In this document: positions 24,218-33,586 of the stretch, piece by piece | How the letters are laid out: every line of letters begins with the position of its first letter | How positions within the stretch are numbered: the stretch's first letter is position 1 | NCBI RefSeq assembly: GCF_003857035.1 | Contig: NZ_QGSY01000107.1 | Span: 1-38,487, forward strand | Direction of reading: 5' to 3' | Length of the DNA: 38,487 nucleotides | Source: Micromonospora arida | GTDB lineage: Bacteria; Actinomycetota; Actinomycetes; Mycobacteriales; Micromonosporaceae | Position numbers and translations under genes: made by a program | Notes under the pieces: model-generated | Seen by the model: only the letters and a program-made list of their open reading frames with translations | Databases searched by the model: none | What the model was told of the DNA's origin: nothing

Positions 24218-26542
24218 TCAGCGCACGTCGATGGTGGTCCAGCGTGGGGAGGTGTTGGTGACCGGGACGGTGTCACCGACCAGCGTGGTCACCGCCTCGG
24301 CGTCCCGCCGCGCGCTGGTGCCGACCCACAACTCGACGTCACCGGGCTCCACGACGCGGGTGAACGTGCGGTCGGAGAAGGCCAGACGGGTGGTGGGCAC
24401 GGTCAGCTCGACCGTGACGGACTGGCCCGGTTCCAGATGGACTCGCCGGTAGCCGAGCAGCTGCGCCACCGGCCGGGTCACCGAGGCGACCACGTCGCGA
24501 CCGTAGAGCTGGACCACGTCGTCGCCGGCGACCGCGCCGGTGTTCGTCACCCGCACGGTCACCCCTACCGCCCCGCTGGTGGGCACCGTGCCGGGCACGG
24601 TGAGCTCGTCGTACGCGAATGTCGTGTAGGACAGGCCGTGGCCGAACGGCGCCACGGGCGTCGCCAGCAGGTTGGTCCCCGCGTTGCCCGCACCGAGGGT
24701 GGGGTGCAGGTAGGAGTACGGCTGCGCGCCGGCCGACCCGGGCAGGGTCACGGGCAGCCGGCCCGACGGATTGACCCGCCCGGAGAGCACCCCCGCGATC
24801 GCCCCGGCGCCCTCCTCGCCCGGGAAGAACGCCTGCACCACCGCCGCGCAGCGCGCGAGCGCCCAGCCGACGGCGTACGGCCGGCCGGTGACCAGCACGA
24901 GGACGACCGGTGTGCCGGTCGCCAGCACCGACTCGACCAGTTCACGCTGGACGCCGGGCAGCTCCAGGTCGTCCCGGTCGCAGCCTTCGCCGACCGTGCC
25001 GCGTCCGAAGAGGCCGGCGTGGTCGCCGACGACGAGGACGGCCACGTCCGCGCCGGCGGCCGTCGCGACGGCCTCGTCGAAGCCGGATCTGTCGTCGGTG
25101 TCCACGTCGCAGCCGCGTGCCCAGGTGACGAGATCGCCGCCGAACTCGGCCCGCACGGCGTCGAGCACTGTCGGCACGTCGATGCCGGCCTCCGCGCCGG
25201 GGTGCTGGACGAGGACGTGGTTGAGGAATGAGTAGCACCCGAAGAGCGCGCTCTGCCGGTCGGCGTTCGGGCCGATGAGGGCCACCCGTTGCCCGGTGGG
25301 CAGCGGCAGCGCGTCCCGGTTGGCGACCAGCACGATCGATTCCTCGGCGAGCCGGCGGGCGATCGACCGGTGCTCGGGCGAGTCGAGGTCGATCGCCTGG
25401 GGCGGCTCGTCGTTGAAGGTCGCGTCGAGCAGACCCAGGTCCTGCTTCTGGCGCAGCACCCGCAGCACCGCGCGGTCGATGAGCGCCTCGTCGAGCTTGC
25501 CCGCCCGCACCGACTCCCCCAGGGTCAGAAAGGCGTCGCCGGTCGGCAGTTCGACGTCGAGACCGGCGGTCAACGCCTGTCCGGCCGCGTCCGCGTGATC
25601 GCTCGCCACGTGGTGCAGCAGGTTCAGGAACGCGACCCCGTAGTAGTCGGCCACCACTGTGCCGTCGAAGCCCCACTGGTCGCGCAGGATGCCGGTCAGC
25701 ATCGTCGGGTCGGCGGCGACGGGCACCCCGTCGATCTCGGTGTACGAGTGCATGACACTGCGGGCGTCGCCGTCGATGATCGCCATCTCGAACGGGGGGA
25801 GCAGCACGTCGGCCAGTTCCCGGCGGCCGATGTGCACCGGGCCGAAGTTGCGCCCGGCGCGCGAGGCGGAGTAACCGGCGAAGTGCTTGAGGGTGGCGTG
25901 CACCCCCTGCGACTGAAGGCCGCGCACGTACGACGTGCCGATGGTGCCGACCAGGTACGGGTCTTCGGCGATGCACTCGTCCACCCGGCCCCAGCGGGGG
26001 TCACGGATCACGTCGAGCACCGGTGAGAGCCCCTGGTGTACGCCCAGGGCCCGCATCGAGGAGCCGATCGCCGCCGCCATCTCGGTGACCAGTTCGGGGT
26101 CGAACGCGGCACCCCAGGCCAGTGGGGTGGGGAAGGTGGCCGCCTTCCACGCGGACAGCCCGGTGAGGCACTCCTCGTGAACGATCGCCGGGATGCCGAG
26201 CCGGGTGCCGGTGACCAGGTCCCGCTGGAACTTCCACAACCAGGCCGCGTGTTCGACCGCGTCCACGGGGCGGGTGCCGTAGGTGCGGGTGAGGTGACCG
26301 AGCCCGTGCCGGGAGAAGTCTTCGAGCTTGAAGGCGTCGCCGAACTCCCCCTGCAACGGTGCGACAGCCTCGCCGTCCTCCTTCTCCCAGAAGCCGACGA
26401 GCTGGGCGATCTTCTCCTCGATCGTCATCCGGCCGAGGAGATCGCGTAGGCGGGCCTCGCCGTCGCGCCCATCCGGTCGGCCGTGCTCCGGACCTGCCTG
26501 AGCCGGCGCCGGCCCGCCCACTACCGCGTGGACCTCAGTCAT
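24218..26542 (-). CDS. GH3 beta-glycosidase
   Basis: A 774-residue GH3 enzyme with the common three-domain plan: (alpha/beta)8 barrel (about 30-380), alpha/beta sandwich (about 395-610) and C-terminal fibronectin III-like domain (about 650-755). The nucleophile is Asp299 in TVVADYYGVAFL; Lys219-His220 (ATLKHFAGY) and DPRWGR line the site; Glu519 in GEGCDRDDLELPG is the probable acid/base. No signal peptide, so it is cytoplasmic and should cleave sugars brought in by the ABC importer encoded just upstream (38 bp gap). Similarity is to beta-glucosidase/beta-xylosidase types; specificity is undecided. Ribosome site AGGAAGG. Confidence 0.94.
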   Translation of the reverse strand: MTEVHAVVGGPAPAQAGPEHGRPDGRDGEARLRDLLGRMTIEEKIAQLVGFWEKEDGEAVAPLQGEFGDAFKLEDFSRHGLGHLTRTYGTRPVDAVEHAAWLWKFQRDLVTGTRLGIPAIVHEECLTGLSAWKAATFPTPLAWGAAFDPELVTEMAAAIGSSMRALGVHQGLSPVLDVIRDPRWGRVDECIAEDPYLVGTIGTSYVRGLQSQGVHATLKHFAGYSASRAGRNFGPVHIGRRELADVLLPPFEMAIIDGDARSVMHSYTEIDGVPVAADPTMLTGILRDQWGFDGTVVADYYGVAFLNLLHHVASDHADAAGQALTAGLDVELPTGDAFLTLGESVRAGKLDEALIDRAVLRVLRQKQDLGLLDATFNDEPPQAIDLDSPEHRSIARRLAEESIVLVANRDALPLPTGQRVALIGPNADRQSALFGCYSFLNHVLVQHPGAEAGIDVPTVLDAVRAEFGGDLVTWARGCDVDTDDRSGFDEAVATAAGADVAVLVVGDHAGLFGRGTVGEGCDRDDLELPGVQRELVESVLATGTPVVLVLVTGRPYAVGWALARCAAVVQAFFPGEEGAGAIAGVLSGRVNPSGRLPVTLPGSAGAQPYSYLHPTLGAGNAGTNLLATPVAPFGHGLSYTTFAYDELTVPGTVPTSGAVGVTVRVTNTGAVAGDDVVQLYGRDVVASVTRPVAQLLGYRRVHLEPGQSVTVELTVPTTRLAFSDRTFTRVVEPGDVELWVGTSARRDAEAVTTLVGDTVPVTNTSPRWTTIDVR

Positions 26543-26580
26543 GCTGTGCCTTCCTGTGGTTGTGCCCGTACCGCTGCCGC

Positions 26581-27441
26581 TCAGCCCTTGACCGCACCCT
26601 GCAGACCACCGACGATCTGCTTCTCCGCGAGTGTGAAGAAGAGCAGTGCCGGCAGCATCGCCAGCGAGGTGAAGGCGAGTACGCCCGCTGTGTCGGTGGT
26701 GTACTGGCTGGAGAAGTTCTGCACGCCCAGCGGCAGGGTGTGCAGGTTGACGTCGCTGAGGACGAGCAGCGGCAGCAGGAACGAGTTCCAGCTCGCCACG
26801 AACGCCAGGACGCCAACGGTGACGAGCGCGGGCCGCGACAGCGGCATCGCGACGCGCCAGAGGAAGCCGAGCCGACTCGCACCATCGATGGCGGCGGCGT
26901 CCTCCAACTCTCTCGGGATGGCCGAGAGGAAGGGCCGCAGGATCACGATCGTCAGTGGCAGTGAGAAGGCGACCTGCGGCAGGATCACCGCGTAGTAGGA
27001 GTTGATCAGGTTCAGGTCACGCAGCATGAGGTAGAGCGGCAGGATCGCCGCCCCGGCCGGAAACAGCAGGCCGAGGGTGAAGAAGGTGTAGAGCCCTTCC
27101 CGCCCGCGGAAGCTGTAGCGGGCGAGCACGAACGCGGCGGCCAGGCCGAGCACGACCACGGCGAGCGTGGTTCCCAGGGCGATGACCGCGCTGTTGAACG
27201 CCTGTTGCCAGAAGTTGCTCTGGGTCAGCACCCGGGCGTAGTTGTCCCAGACGAACGGGTCGGGCAGGCCGGCCGGGTCCGCGACGATCTGCGGTGTGGT
27301 GCGGAAACCGCCGATGACCACGTAGATGACCGGGGCGATCGACACCGCAGCGATCGCGAGCGCGAGCGCGTAGGTGAGCGGCGTGCCCCAGGAGACCTGA
27401 CGGCGTCCGGTGGACGGGGGGAGAACCGAGTTCACGGCCAT
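26581..27441 (-). CDS. Sugar ABC transporter permease, MalG type
   Basis: A 286-residue permease with six membrane helices and the coupling-loop EAA motif LEDAAAIDGASRLGFLWRVA that contacts the ATPase. It is the second permease of a CUT1-type importer (MalG-like). It starts 2 nt after the end of the first permease and is followed by the GH3 gene. No ATPase gene is in the operon, so a shared MsiK-type ATPase elsewhere probably powers it, as is common in actinobacteria. Confidence 0.94.
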   Translation of the reverse strand: MAVNSVLPPSTGRRQVSWGTPLTYALALAIAAVSIAPVIYVVIGGFRTTPQIVADPAGLPDPFVWDNYARVLTQSNFWQQAFNSAVIALGTTLAVVVLGLAAAFVLARYSFRGREGLYTFFTLGLLFPAGAAILPLYLMLRDLNLINSYYAVILPQVAFSLPLTIVILRPFLSAIPRELEDAAAIDGASRLGFLWRVAMPLSRPALVTVGVLAFVASWNSFLLPLLVLSDVNLHTLPLGVQNFSSQYTTDTAGVLAFTSLAMLPALLFFTLAEKQIVGGLQGAVKG

Positions 27442-27443
27442 CG

Positions 27444-28286
27444 TCACTTCGCCCTTCCGGTGATGGCGCCCTCGATGTCGCGGCGAAGCAGGAACCGCTG
27501 GAACAGCAGCGCCGCCACGAAGGAGATGACGAACAGGATTACCGCCACAGCGTTGCCGTAGCCCCACAGCCGGGCGAAGAACCCGTTGTCCACCATGTAT
27601 GTCGCCATGGTGGCCGATGCGCCGAGGGACCGCACCGCGGGCACCGAGGTCACCCAGATCATGTCGAAGATCTGCAGCGAGCCGATCATGGACAGGAACA
27701 TCCAGATCCGGATCGTCGGGCCGAGCAGCGGGATCGTGACGTGCCGTTGGATCTGCCACCAGCTCGCGCCGTCGATGGCCGCCGCCTCGGTCAGCTCGTC
27801 GGGCACATTGGACAGCCCGGCGAGGAGCAGGATGATGGCGAAGCCGACGTATTTCCAGGTGAGGATGGCCAGCAGGGTCCAGATGACCACATCCAGGTCC
27901 GCCAGCCAGGCTTGCACCAGGCCGCCCATTCCCAGCGACCGCATCAGCGCGTCGACAGTGCCGTCGCCGGTCAGCAGCAGCTTCCACATGATGCCGACGG
28001 TGACCTCGGCCAGCACGTACGGCACGAACACCAGCAGGCGGAACACGGCCCGCCCACGGAAGCGACGGTTGAGCAGCAGGGCGACGCCCAGGGCGATCGG
28101 GCCCTGGATCAGCAGCGACCCGAAGACGATGATCGCGTTGTTGCGCAACGCGTCGAGGAAGATCGGGTCCTGGAAGGCGAGGGTGTAGTTCCGCAGACCG
28201 ACGAACTCGGTGGGAGGCCCGACCCCGCGCCACCGGAACAGGCTGTAGTAGACCGCGAAGCCCATCGGCACCAGCACGAACATCAC
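27444..28286 (-). CDS. Sugar ABC transporter permease, MalF type (N-terminus uncertain)
   Basis: At least 280 residues, a MalF-like CUT1 permease with EAA motif LTEAAAIDGASWWQIQRHVT. The frame has protein-like sequence well upstream of the first ATG (ADNRRKWYEIIGLTTPAVLI directly before VMFVLVPMGF, completing the first helix), but it has no start codon other than GTG 28289 and ATG 28286. A natural start is GTG 28384, overlapping the SBP stop (GTGA), or ATG 28360, both in a different frame. A one-base indel near 28345-28358 is the likely reason: a sequencing error or a real mutation. It forms the importer with the gene at 26581. Confidence 0.8.
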   Translation of the reverse strand: MMFVLVPMGFAVYYSLFRWRGVGPPTEFVGLRNYTLAFQDPIFLDALRNNAIIVFGSLLIQGPIALGVALLLNRRFRGRAVFRLLVFVPYVLAEVTVGIMWKLLLTGDGTVDALMRSLGMGGLVQAWLADLDVVIWTLLAILTWKYVGFAIILLLAGLSNVPDELTEAAAIDGASWWQIQRHVTIPLLGPTIRIWMFLSMIGSLQIFDMIWVTSVPAVRSLGASATMATYMVDNGFFARLWGYGNAVAVILFVISFVAALLFQRFLLRRDIEGAITGRAK

Positions 28287-28380
28287 GTAGATCAGGACGG
28301 CCGGCGTGGTGAGCCCGATGATCTCGTACCACTTGCGGCGGTTGTCGGCTCGGCGGGCATACGGAGCTGGTTGGCGGAGG

Positions 28381-29688
28381 TCACTTGCTTGCGGCCGCCT
28401 TCATTGCCGAGACGACCTTCTCAGGCGTCCCGTTGCCGGCGAAGATGGCGACGATCGCGTCGTTCATCGCGTTGCCGACGGTGCTGCCGTACGCCGTGTC
28501 CAGCCAGAGCTGGACGTAGCTCGCCCCGGAGGTGGCCTCCAGGATGGACTTCAGCGCGGGGTCCTTCACGGCGTCCGCCGCGCCCTTGGCGACAGGCAGG
28601 CCGGTGCCGGTCTCGGCGTAGCCCTTCTGCACCTCGGGGCTCACGATGTACTTGAGGAACTCCACGCACTCCGCCGGGGCGTTCTTGGCGCAGGAGAACC
28701 CGTCGCCGCCGCCGAGAGCCGCCTTCGGGTCACCCGGGGAACCGGCGATCGCCGGCACCGGGAACCAGCCGAGGAACGAGGCCAGCTTCGCCTTGTCCGT
28801 GGTGACGGTGTCCAGCGTGCCGCGGTTCCAGTCACCCATGAGCTCCATCGCGGCCTTGCCGTTGGCGAGCATGCCGTTGGCGCTGGTCGGGTCGTTCTGG
28901 CCCGGCGTGGCGATGAAGTTGGGCTGGAACGGCTTGGTGTCGATGAACGCCTTCAGGTCCTGGCCGGCCTTCACGAAGCACGGATCGTCGAAGTTCTTCT
29001 CCGCGGAGGCCTTCTTGAGGGCGTCGACCGAACAGGCGCGCAGCGCCATGTTGTACCACCAGTGCGCGGCCGGCCACTTGTCACCGGCACCCACGGCGAT
29101 CGGAATGACGTTGATCGCCTTGAGCTTGGTGACAGCGGTGTTGAGCTCTTCGAAGGTGGTCGGCGGAGCCGCGATGCCCGCCTTGGCGAACATCTCCTTG
29201 TTGTACCAGATGCCCTCGATGCCCATCCGGAACGGCAGGCCGTACTGCTTGCCCTTGACCTGCCAGATCTCCGCGGCGCTGCCGATGTCGCCGACCTCGG
29301 TCTTGGTCTGGTCGGTGATCTCCTTGAGGTAGTCGGCCTCCACCTGCTCGCTCATCTCGCCGCCGCCCCAGGCCTGGAAGATGTCCGGCGGGTCGCTGCT
29401 CAGCAGCGCGGCAGGGAGCCGGGTGCGCTGGAGCTGGTTCGTCTCGATCGCCTCGATCTCGATCTTGACAGTGGGGTGAAGTGCGGAGAAGTCCTTGGCG
29501 ACCTTCTCCCAGTAGGTCTTGCCGGGCCCGTCCTGGGAGGCGTTGTGCCACCAGCTCAGGGTCACCGGGTCCTTGTACAGCTCGCTCTGAGGGGCCGCCT
29601 CTTCGCCGCCGCCGGAACACCCGGCGAGGACGACAACACTTGTCATTAACAGTGCCAGAACGGCACTCGCACGCCGCTTCATTGCCAT
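28381..29688 (-). CDS. Sugar ABC transporter substrate-binding lipoprotein
   Basis: A 435-residue extracellular sugar-binding protein. Lipoprotein signal: MAMKRR start, hydrophobic core and lipobox VLAGC with Cys24, followed by a flexible SGGGEEAAPQ linker. The mature part opens VTLSWWHNASQDGPGKTYW, typical of CUT1 binding proteins (family 1), and contains FQAWGGGEMSEQV and the EGIWYNKEMFAKAGI hinge motif. Ribosome site GAGGAG. First gene of the importer-GH3 operon; it binds probably an oligosaccharide with beta linkages. Transcription is probably controlled by the LacI operator 80 nt upstream. Confidence 0.94.
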   Translation of the reverse strand: MAMKRRASAVLALLMTSVVVLAGCSGGGEEAAPQSELYKDPVTLSWWHNASQDGPGKTYWEKVAKDFSALHPTVKIEIEAIETNQLQRTRLPAALLSSDPPDIFQAWGGGEMSEQVEADYLKEITDQTKTEVGDIGSAAEIWQVKGKQYGLPFRMGIEGIWYNKEMFAKAGIAAPPTTFEELNTAVTKLKAINVIPIAVGAGDKWPAAHWWYNMALRACSVDALKKASAEKNFDDPCFVKAGQDLKAFIDTKPFQPNFIATPGQNDPTSANGMLANGKAAMELMGDWNRGTLDTVTTDKAKLASFLGWFPVPAIAGSPGDPKAALGGGDGFSCAKNAPAECVEFLKYIVSPEVQKGYAETGTGLPVAKGAADAVKDPALKSILEATSGASYVQLWLDTAYGSTVGNAMNDAIVAIFAGNGTPEKVVSAMKAAASK

Positions 29689-29768
29689 CGATGTCTCCTC
29701 GACTAGTCAGTCGCGGTACTCGGCCTGCGGCGAAGTTTTACAGTCATGTAACTTGATGTCAATCGGTA

Positions 29769-29784
29769 TCGATAACGTTTTCGA
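29769..29784. promoter_or_regulatory. LacI-family operator
   Basis: TCGATAACGTTTTCGA is a 16-bp inverted repeat with one mismatch and the AACGTT centre typical of LacI-family sites. It lies between the divergent SBP and LacI genes (80 nt before the SBP start, 44 nt before the LacI start), so it can control both. Confidence 0.8.
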
Positions 29785-29814
29785 GTCGCTGGCGACGCGC
29801 CGCCGACGGGGCCC

Positions 29815-29820
29815 TATCAT
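29815..29820 (+). promoter_or_regulatory. -10 box, leaderless LacI start
   Basis: TATCAT is followed by 7 nt (CATCGAC) and GTG 29828, giving a leaderless LacI mRNA. No clear -35 box. Confidence 0.45.
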
Positions 29821-29827
29821 CATCGAC

Positions 29828-30832
29828 GTGGTGTTTCAGCAGCGCGTCAAGATGTCGGATGTGGCACGTACTGCCGGCGTCTCGGTCGCGACCGTGTCCA
29901 AGGTCGTCAACGGCCGCTACGGCGTGGCCCAGGCAACCGTGGAGCGCGTCCAGCAGGTCATCCACGAGCTCGGCTACGAGGCGAGCCTGGGGGCGCAGAG
30001 CCTGCGTAGCCACCGCACCAACGTGCTCGGCATCCTGGTCGCCGAGTTCGAGCCGTTCTCGACCGAGCTGCTCAAGGGGGCGTCACAGGAGGTCGCCGGG
30101 AGCGGATACCAGCTGCTGGCCTACTCCAGCGGGGACGGCGAGGGCGCCGCCGTGGGGTGGGAGCGACGCTCGCTGGCCCGGCTCTCCGGCACACTCATCG
30201 ACGGCGCCGTGATCGTCACGCCGACCGTGGTCGAGACCGAACACAGTTTCCACGTCGTGGCCGTCGACCCACACACCGGACCGTCCGACCTGCCCACCGT
30301 CGATTCGGACAACTTCGCCGGCGCCGTGCTGGCGACCAACTACCTGCTGTCCCTCGGCCACACGCGGATCGGGCACATCAGTGGACGCACCGACCTGAAG
30401 TCCGCGCAGCTGCGCGAGGCCGGCTTCCGCAGTGCGATGGCCGACGCCGGCGTGCCGGTGGACGAGCGGCTGGTCCGCGTCGGCGGGTTCCGGATCGAGA
30501 GCGCCGCCGGCACCGCCGCGGAGCTCCTCGCCCTCACCGACCGACCGAGCGCGATCTTCGCGGGTAACGACCTCTCCGCGATCTCCACGATGACCGTGGC
30601 CCGCGACATGGGCCTGTCGGTGCCCGACGACCTGTCGGTGATCGGCTTCGACAACGTACCGGAGTCGGCGCTGGTCAACCCGCCGTTGACGACCATCATG
30701 CAGCCGCTGCAACGGATGGGCGCCGAGGCGTTGCGCCTGCTGGTCGACCTGATCGCCGGCGTCGAACGCGACACCCACATCCGGCTCCCCACCGAGCTGG
30801 TCATCCGTTCCTCCTGCCGCCCGCTGCACTGA
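29828..30832 (+). CDS. LacI-family repressor
   Basis: A 334-residue regulator. Start GTG 29828 gives MVFQQRVKMSDVARTAGVSV; an upstream ATG would add about 25 residues unlike the family and would overlap the operator. The helix-turn-helix and hinge are MSDVARTAGVSVATVSKVVN, and the hinge-like ARSL region follows. The ligand-binding domain ends DLSVIGFDNVPES, the usual C-terminal motif. It is divergent from the SBP-permease-permease-GH3 operon, the standard place for the repressor of a sugar uptake system; the operator at 29769-29784 lies between. It probably also represses itself. Confidence 0.95.
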   Translation: MVFQQRVKMSDVARTAGVSVATVSKVVNGRYGVAQATVERVQQVIHELGYEASLGAQSLRSHRTNVLGILVAEFEPFSTELLKGASQEVAGSGYQLLAYSSGDGEGAAVGWERRSLARLSGTLIDGAVIVTPTVVETEHSFHVVAVDPHTGPSDLPTVDSDNFAGAVLATNYLLSLGHTRIGHISGRTDLKSAQLREAGFRSAMADAGVPVDERLVRVGGFRIESAAGTAAELLALTDRPSAIFAGNDLSAISTMTVARDMGLSVPDDLSVIGFDNVPESALVNPPLTTIMQPLQRMGAEALRLLVDLIAGVERDTHIRLPTELVIRSSCRPLH

Positions 30833-30976
30833 CGCCCGGGGGCGGAAGCGCAGGACCCCGGCCGTCACCGTGGCTCGTGGGGGTACGCGACAGGGTGGCG
30901 GAACGTGAATCTCACCTAAGTCGACAATTCCTCCCCTAAATTCGGTCCGCAGGACGCAGCCGAACCGGGGAGAGAC

Positions 30977-32824
30977 GTGGACAGCTATCCGGCGATCGAG
31001 GATCACGGGCTCATCGGCGACCTGCAGACCGCCGCGCTGGTGACATGCGACGGGACGGTCGACTGGTTCTGCGCGCCGCGGTTCGACTCGCCGAGCATCT
31101 TCGCCGCCCTGCTCGACAAGGAGAAGGGCGGCTACTTCCGGATCGCGCCGCACGACGTGCGGTACGTGACCAAGCAGCTCTATCTCCCCGGCACACCCAT
31201 CCTGATCACCCGGTTCATCAGCGCCGACGGGGTGGCCGAGGTCATGGACTTCATGCCGGTCACCGGCGAGCGGGCCACCGACGCGCATCGGCTGGTCCGC
31301 ACCGTCACCATGGTCCGAGGCAGCATGCGCTTCCGGGTGGAGTGCCGGCCGCGGTTCGACTACGCCCGCGAAGAGCATCAGCTTGAGCGCCACCACAACG
31401 GCTACGTCTTCCGCAGCCGGTCGGCGGCGCTGACGTTCCACCCGGTCGACCCCGTGCGGCGGTTGATCTCCGAACAGGGTGACGTCCACCTTGAGGGCGG
31501 CGACCTGGTCGCGTACGGCACGCTGAACGAGGGCGACACGGGCGGGGTGGTCCTGGAGACGGGCGGCGCCGAACCGCGCATCTTCGCGCCGGAAGAGATC
31601 CAGGGCATGTTCGAGTGGACCCGGGACTACTGGCGGCGCTGGCTCGAACGTTCCCGCTACACGGGGCGCTGGCGGGAGATGGTCGAGCGCTCGGCCATCA
31701 CGCTCAAACTCATGACGTACGCGCCGACCGGCGCGATGATCGCCGCACCCACCACCGCGCTGCCCGAACTCGTCGGCGGAACCCGCAACTGGGACTACCG
31801 CTACACCTGGGTTCGCGACACGTCGTTCTCGGTGCACGCGCTGCTCGGCCTCGGCTTCACCGAGGAGGTCAGCCAGTACATGAACTGGCTGGACGAGCGG
31901 ATCCGCGAGGCCGGCGACCACCAGGACCCGCTGAAGATCATGTACCGGGTGGACGGCTCCTCCGACCTGCACGAGGAGGTGCTGGACCATCTGGAGGGCT
32001 ACCGAGGCTCCCGGCCGGTGCGGATCGGCAACGGCGCCGCCGACCAGCTCCAGCTCGACATCCACGGCGAGGCCCTCTACGCCATGCACCTCGCCGACGA
32101 GCAGGGCATCCGCGTCTCGCACCAGGTGTGGAAGAGCACCGTCCGGCTGGTCGACTGGCTCTGCCACAACTGGGACCAACCCGACGCCGGCATCTGGGAG
32201 AGCCGCCACCACCCCCGCAACTACACGTTCGGTCGGGTGATGTCCTGGGTCGCGCTGGACCGGGCCATTCGGCTGGCCACCCGCACCGGCCGCCCCGGGG
32301 ACATGGCCTGCTGGACCGAACAGCGCAACCGCATCTACAACCAGGTCATGGCGCGCGGATACGACCGGGCCCGCGGCACCTTCGTGCAGGCGTACGACGA
32401 GAATGTGCTGGACGCGGCGCTGCTCGCCATGCCGGCGGTCGGTTTCGTCACGCCGAGCGACCCACTGTGGCAGTCCACCTTGCAGGCGATCGAGCGCGAA
32501 CTGGTCTCCGACAGCCTGGTCCACCGGTACGACCCGGTCCACTCCCCCGACGGTCTCCCGGGCCACGAGGGCACCTTCAACATGTGCACCTTCTGGTACG
32601 TCGAGGCGCTGGCCCGTTCCGGCCGCCTCGACGACGCCCGGCTCACGTTCGAGAAGATGTTCACCTTCAGCAACCACCTTGGCCTCTACGCAGAGGAGAT
32701 CGCCGCGACCGGGGAGCAGATCGGCAACTATCCCCAGGCGTTCAGCCACCTCTCATTGATCAACTCAGCGCTGACGCTCAACGACCTGCTCGACACCGAG
32801 GCCGACGCCCGCCGCAGGCGGTAG
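30977..32824 (+). CDS. GH15 glucoamylase/trehalase-like enzyme
   Basis: A 615-residue cytoplasmic GH15 protein. The GTG start has a GGGGAGAG ribosome site. Opening YPAIEDHGLIGDLQTAALVT with CDGTVDWFCAPRFDSPSIFA is typical of the bacterial GH15 domain. The catalytic barrel has NWDYRYTWVRD (about 270), EVLDHLEGYRGSRPVRIGN (about 335) and EGTFNMCTFWYVEALARSG (about 530), where the two catalytic Glu residues lie. Related proteins include mycobacterial trehalases and glucoamylases, which split trehalose or alpha-1,4-glucans. The lack of a signal peptide favours trehalose or glycogen metabolism. Monocistronic. Confidence 0.92.
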   Translation: MDSYPAIEDHGLIGDLQTAALVTCDGTVDWFCAPRFDSPSIFAALLDKEKGGYFRIAPHDVRYVTKQLYLPGTPILITRFISADGVAEVMDFMPVTGERATDAHRLVRTVTMVRGSMRFRVECRPRFDYAREEHQLERHHNGYVFRSRSAALTFHPVDPVRRLISEQGDVHLEGGDLVAYGTLNEGDTGGVVLETGGAEPRIFAPEEIQGMFEWTRDYWRRWLERSRYTGRWREMVERSAITLKLMTYAPTGAMIAAPTTALPELVGGTRNWDYRYTWVRDTSFSVHALLGLGFTEEVSQYMNWLDERIREAGDHQDPLKIMYRVDGSSDLHEEVLDHLEGYRGSRPVRIGNGAADQLQLDIHGEALYAMHLADEQGIRVSHQVWKSTVRLVDWLCHNWDQPDAGIWESRHHPRNYTFGRVMSWVALDRAIRLATRTGRPGDMACWTEQRNRIYNQVMARGYDRARGTFVQAYDENVLDAALLAMPAVGFVTPSDPLWQSTLQAIERELVSDSLVHRYDPVHSPDGLPGHEGTFNMCTFWYVEALARSGRLDDARLTFEKMFTFSNHLGLYAEEIAATGEQIGNYPQAFSHLSLINSALTLNDLLDTEADARRRR

Positions 32825-32953
32825 CGCCAGCATGTTGCGGCCGGTCGCCGCCCACGCGGAGCCGACGGCGGGAAGGGCTTGACGCGCCCACGTCGCATCG
32901 CGCATGGTCGAAACGAATCGACCATCTCGAATGTGTGGACGCGGGGAGAACCG

Positions 32954-33508
32954 ATGAAGGCATTCGTCACCACAGTCTCGGTTGCGGTCCTGCTGCTCCT
33001 GGCCACGGGCAGCGCATCCCACGGCCAGCCGGCGGCGGACCCGCCCTGCACCGGGCAGATCCACCCGAACCCGGGGTTCGAGCGCGGCACCACCGGCTGG
33101 ACGGCCGGCCCCCGCATCGTCGTGCTCGGCGACGCGACCCGGCCCGCACACATGGGCCGCGCGTACGCCACCTTCGCCGGGCTGGACGTTTCACGTGGCG
33201 ACCTGCTGCGCACCACCGTCACCGTTCCGGCCGACTGCGACCTGACGGTCCGTTTCTGGGTGCGGACCACCACCACGGAGACCAGCCGCGGCGATTACCT
33301 GAACGTCGGGCTGGCGGTCACCGGGATACCCCCGAAGACGAGGTTCTCGCTGGCCTTCGACGGCGGGGCGGAGTGGCGGCAGTACGTCATGTCGAGCGGA
33401 ACCGCCACGACCGAACGCACCGCGACGGTCAGCTTCGTCGCCAGCGAGACGGCCGGCAACGGCGCCACCGCCTTCGACGTCGACGACGTGTCCTTCAGGT
33501 TGAGCTGA
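32954..33508 (+). CDS. Secreted beta-sandwich protein
   Basis: A 184-residue exported protein. The ATG at 32954 has a GGGGAGA ribosome site, and a signal peptide covers residues 1-28 (VTTVSVAVLLLLATGSASHG). The mature part reads as a single jelly-roll domain resembling CBM4_9 carbohydrate-binding modules: HPNPGFERGTTGWTAGP, ... LTVRFWVRTTTTE, ... TAFDVDDVSF, which is the typical closing strand. Two Cys residues are near the ends. Possibly a stand-alone carbohydrate-binding protein; ligand unknown. Confidence 0.75.
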   Translation: MKAFVTTVSVAVLLLLATGSASHGQPAADPPCTGQIHPNPGFERGTTGWTAGPRIVVLGDATRPAHMGRAYATFAGLDVSRGDLLRTTVTVPADCDLTVRFWVRTTTTETSRGDYLNVGLAVTGIPPKTRFSLAFDGGAEWRQYVMSSGTATTERTATVSFVASETAGNGATAFDVDDVSFRLS

Positions 33509-33586
33509 CCTGGCGGGGCAGCCCTCGCCGACGCGGTGATCGTCCTCGCGCCGCCCGACCTCGGCCAACGTCTGCCGTAGGTCGCC

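Noticed and set aside
26581..28332. A single long protein covering both permeases
   Set aside because: Its first part is an out-of-frame reading of the MalF-type permease; the true MalG-type permease starts at 27441 and the other gene ends at 27444.
30083..32749. Long minus-strand open frame (888 codons) opposite the LacI and GH15 genes
   Set aside because: Antisense shadow of two well-supported genes; no family-like motifs.
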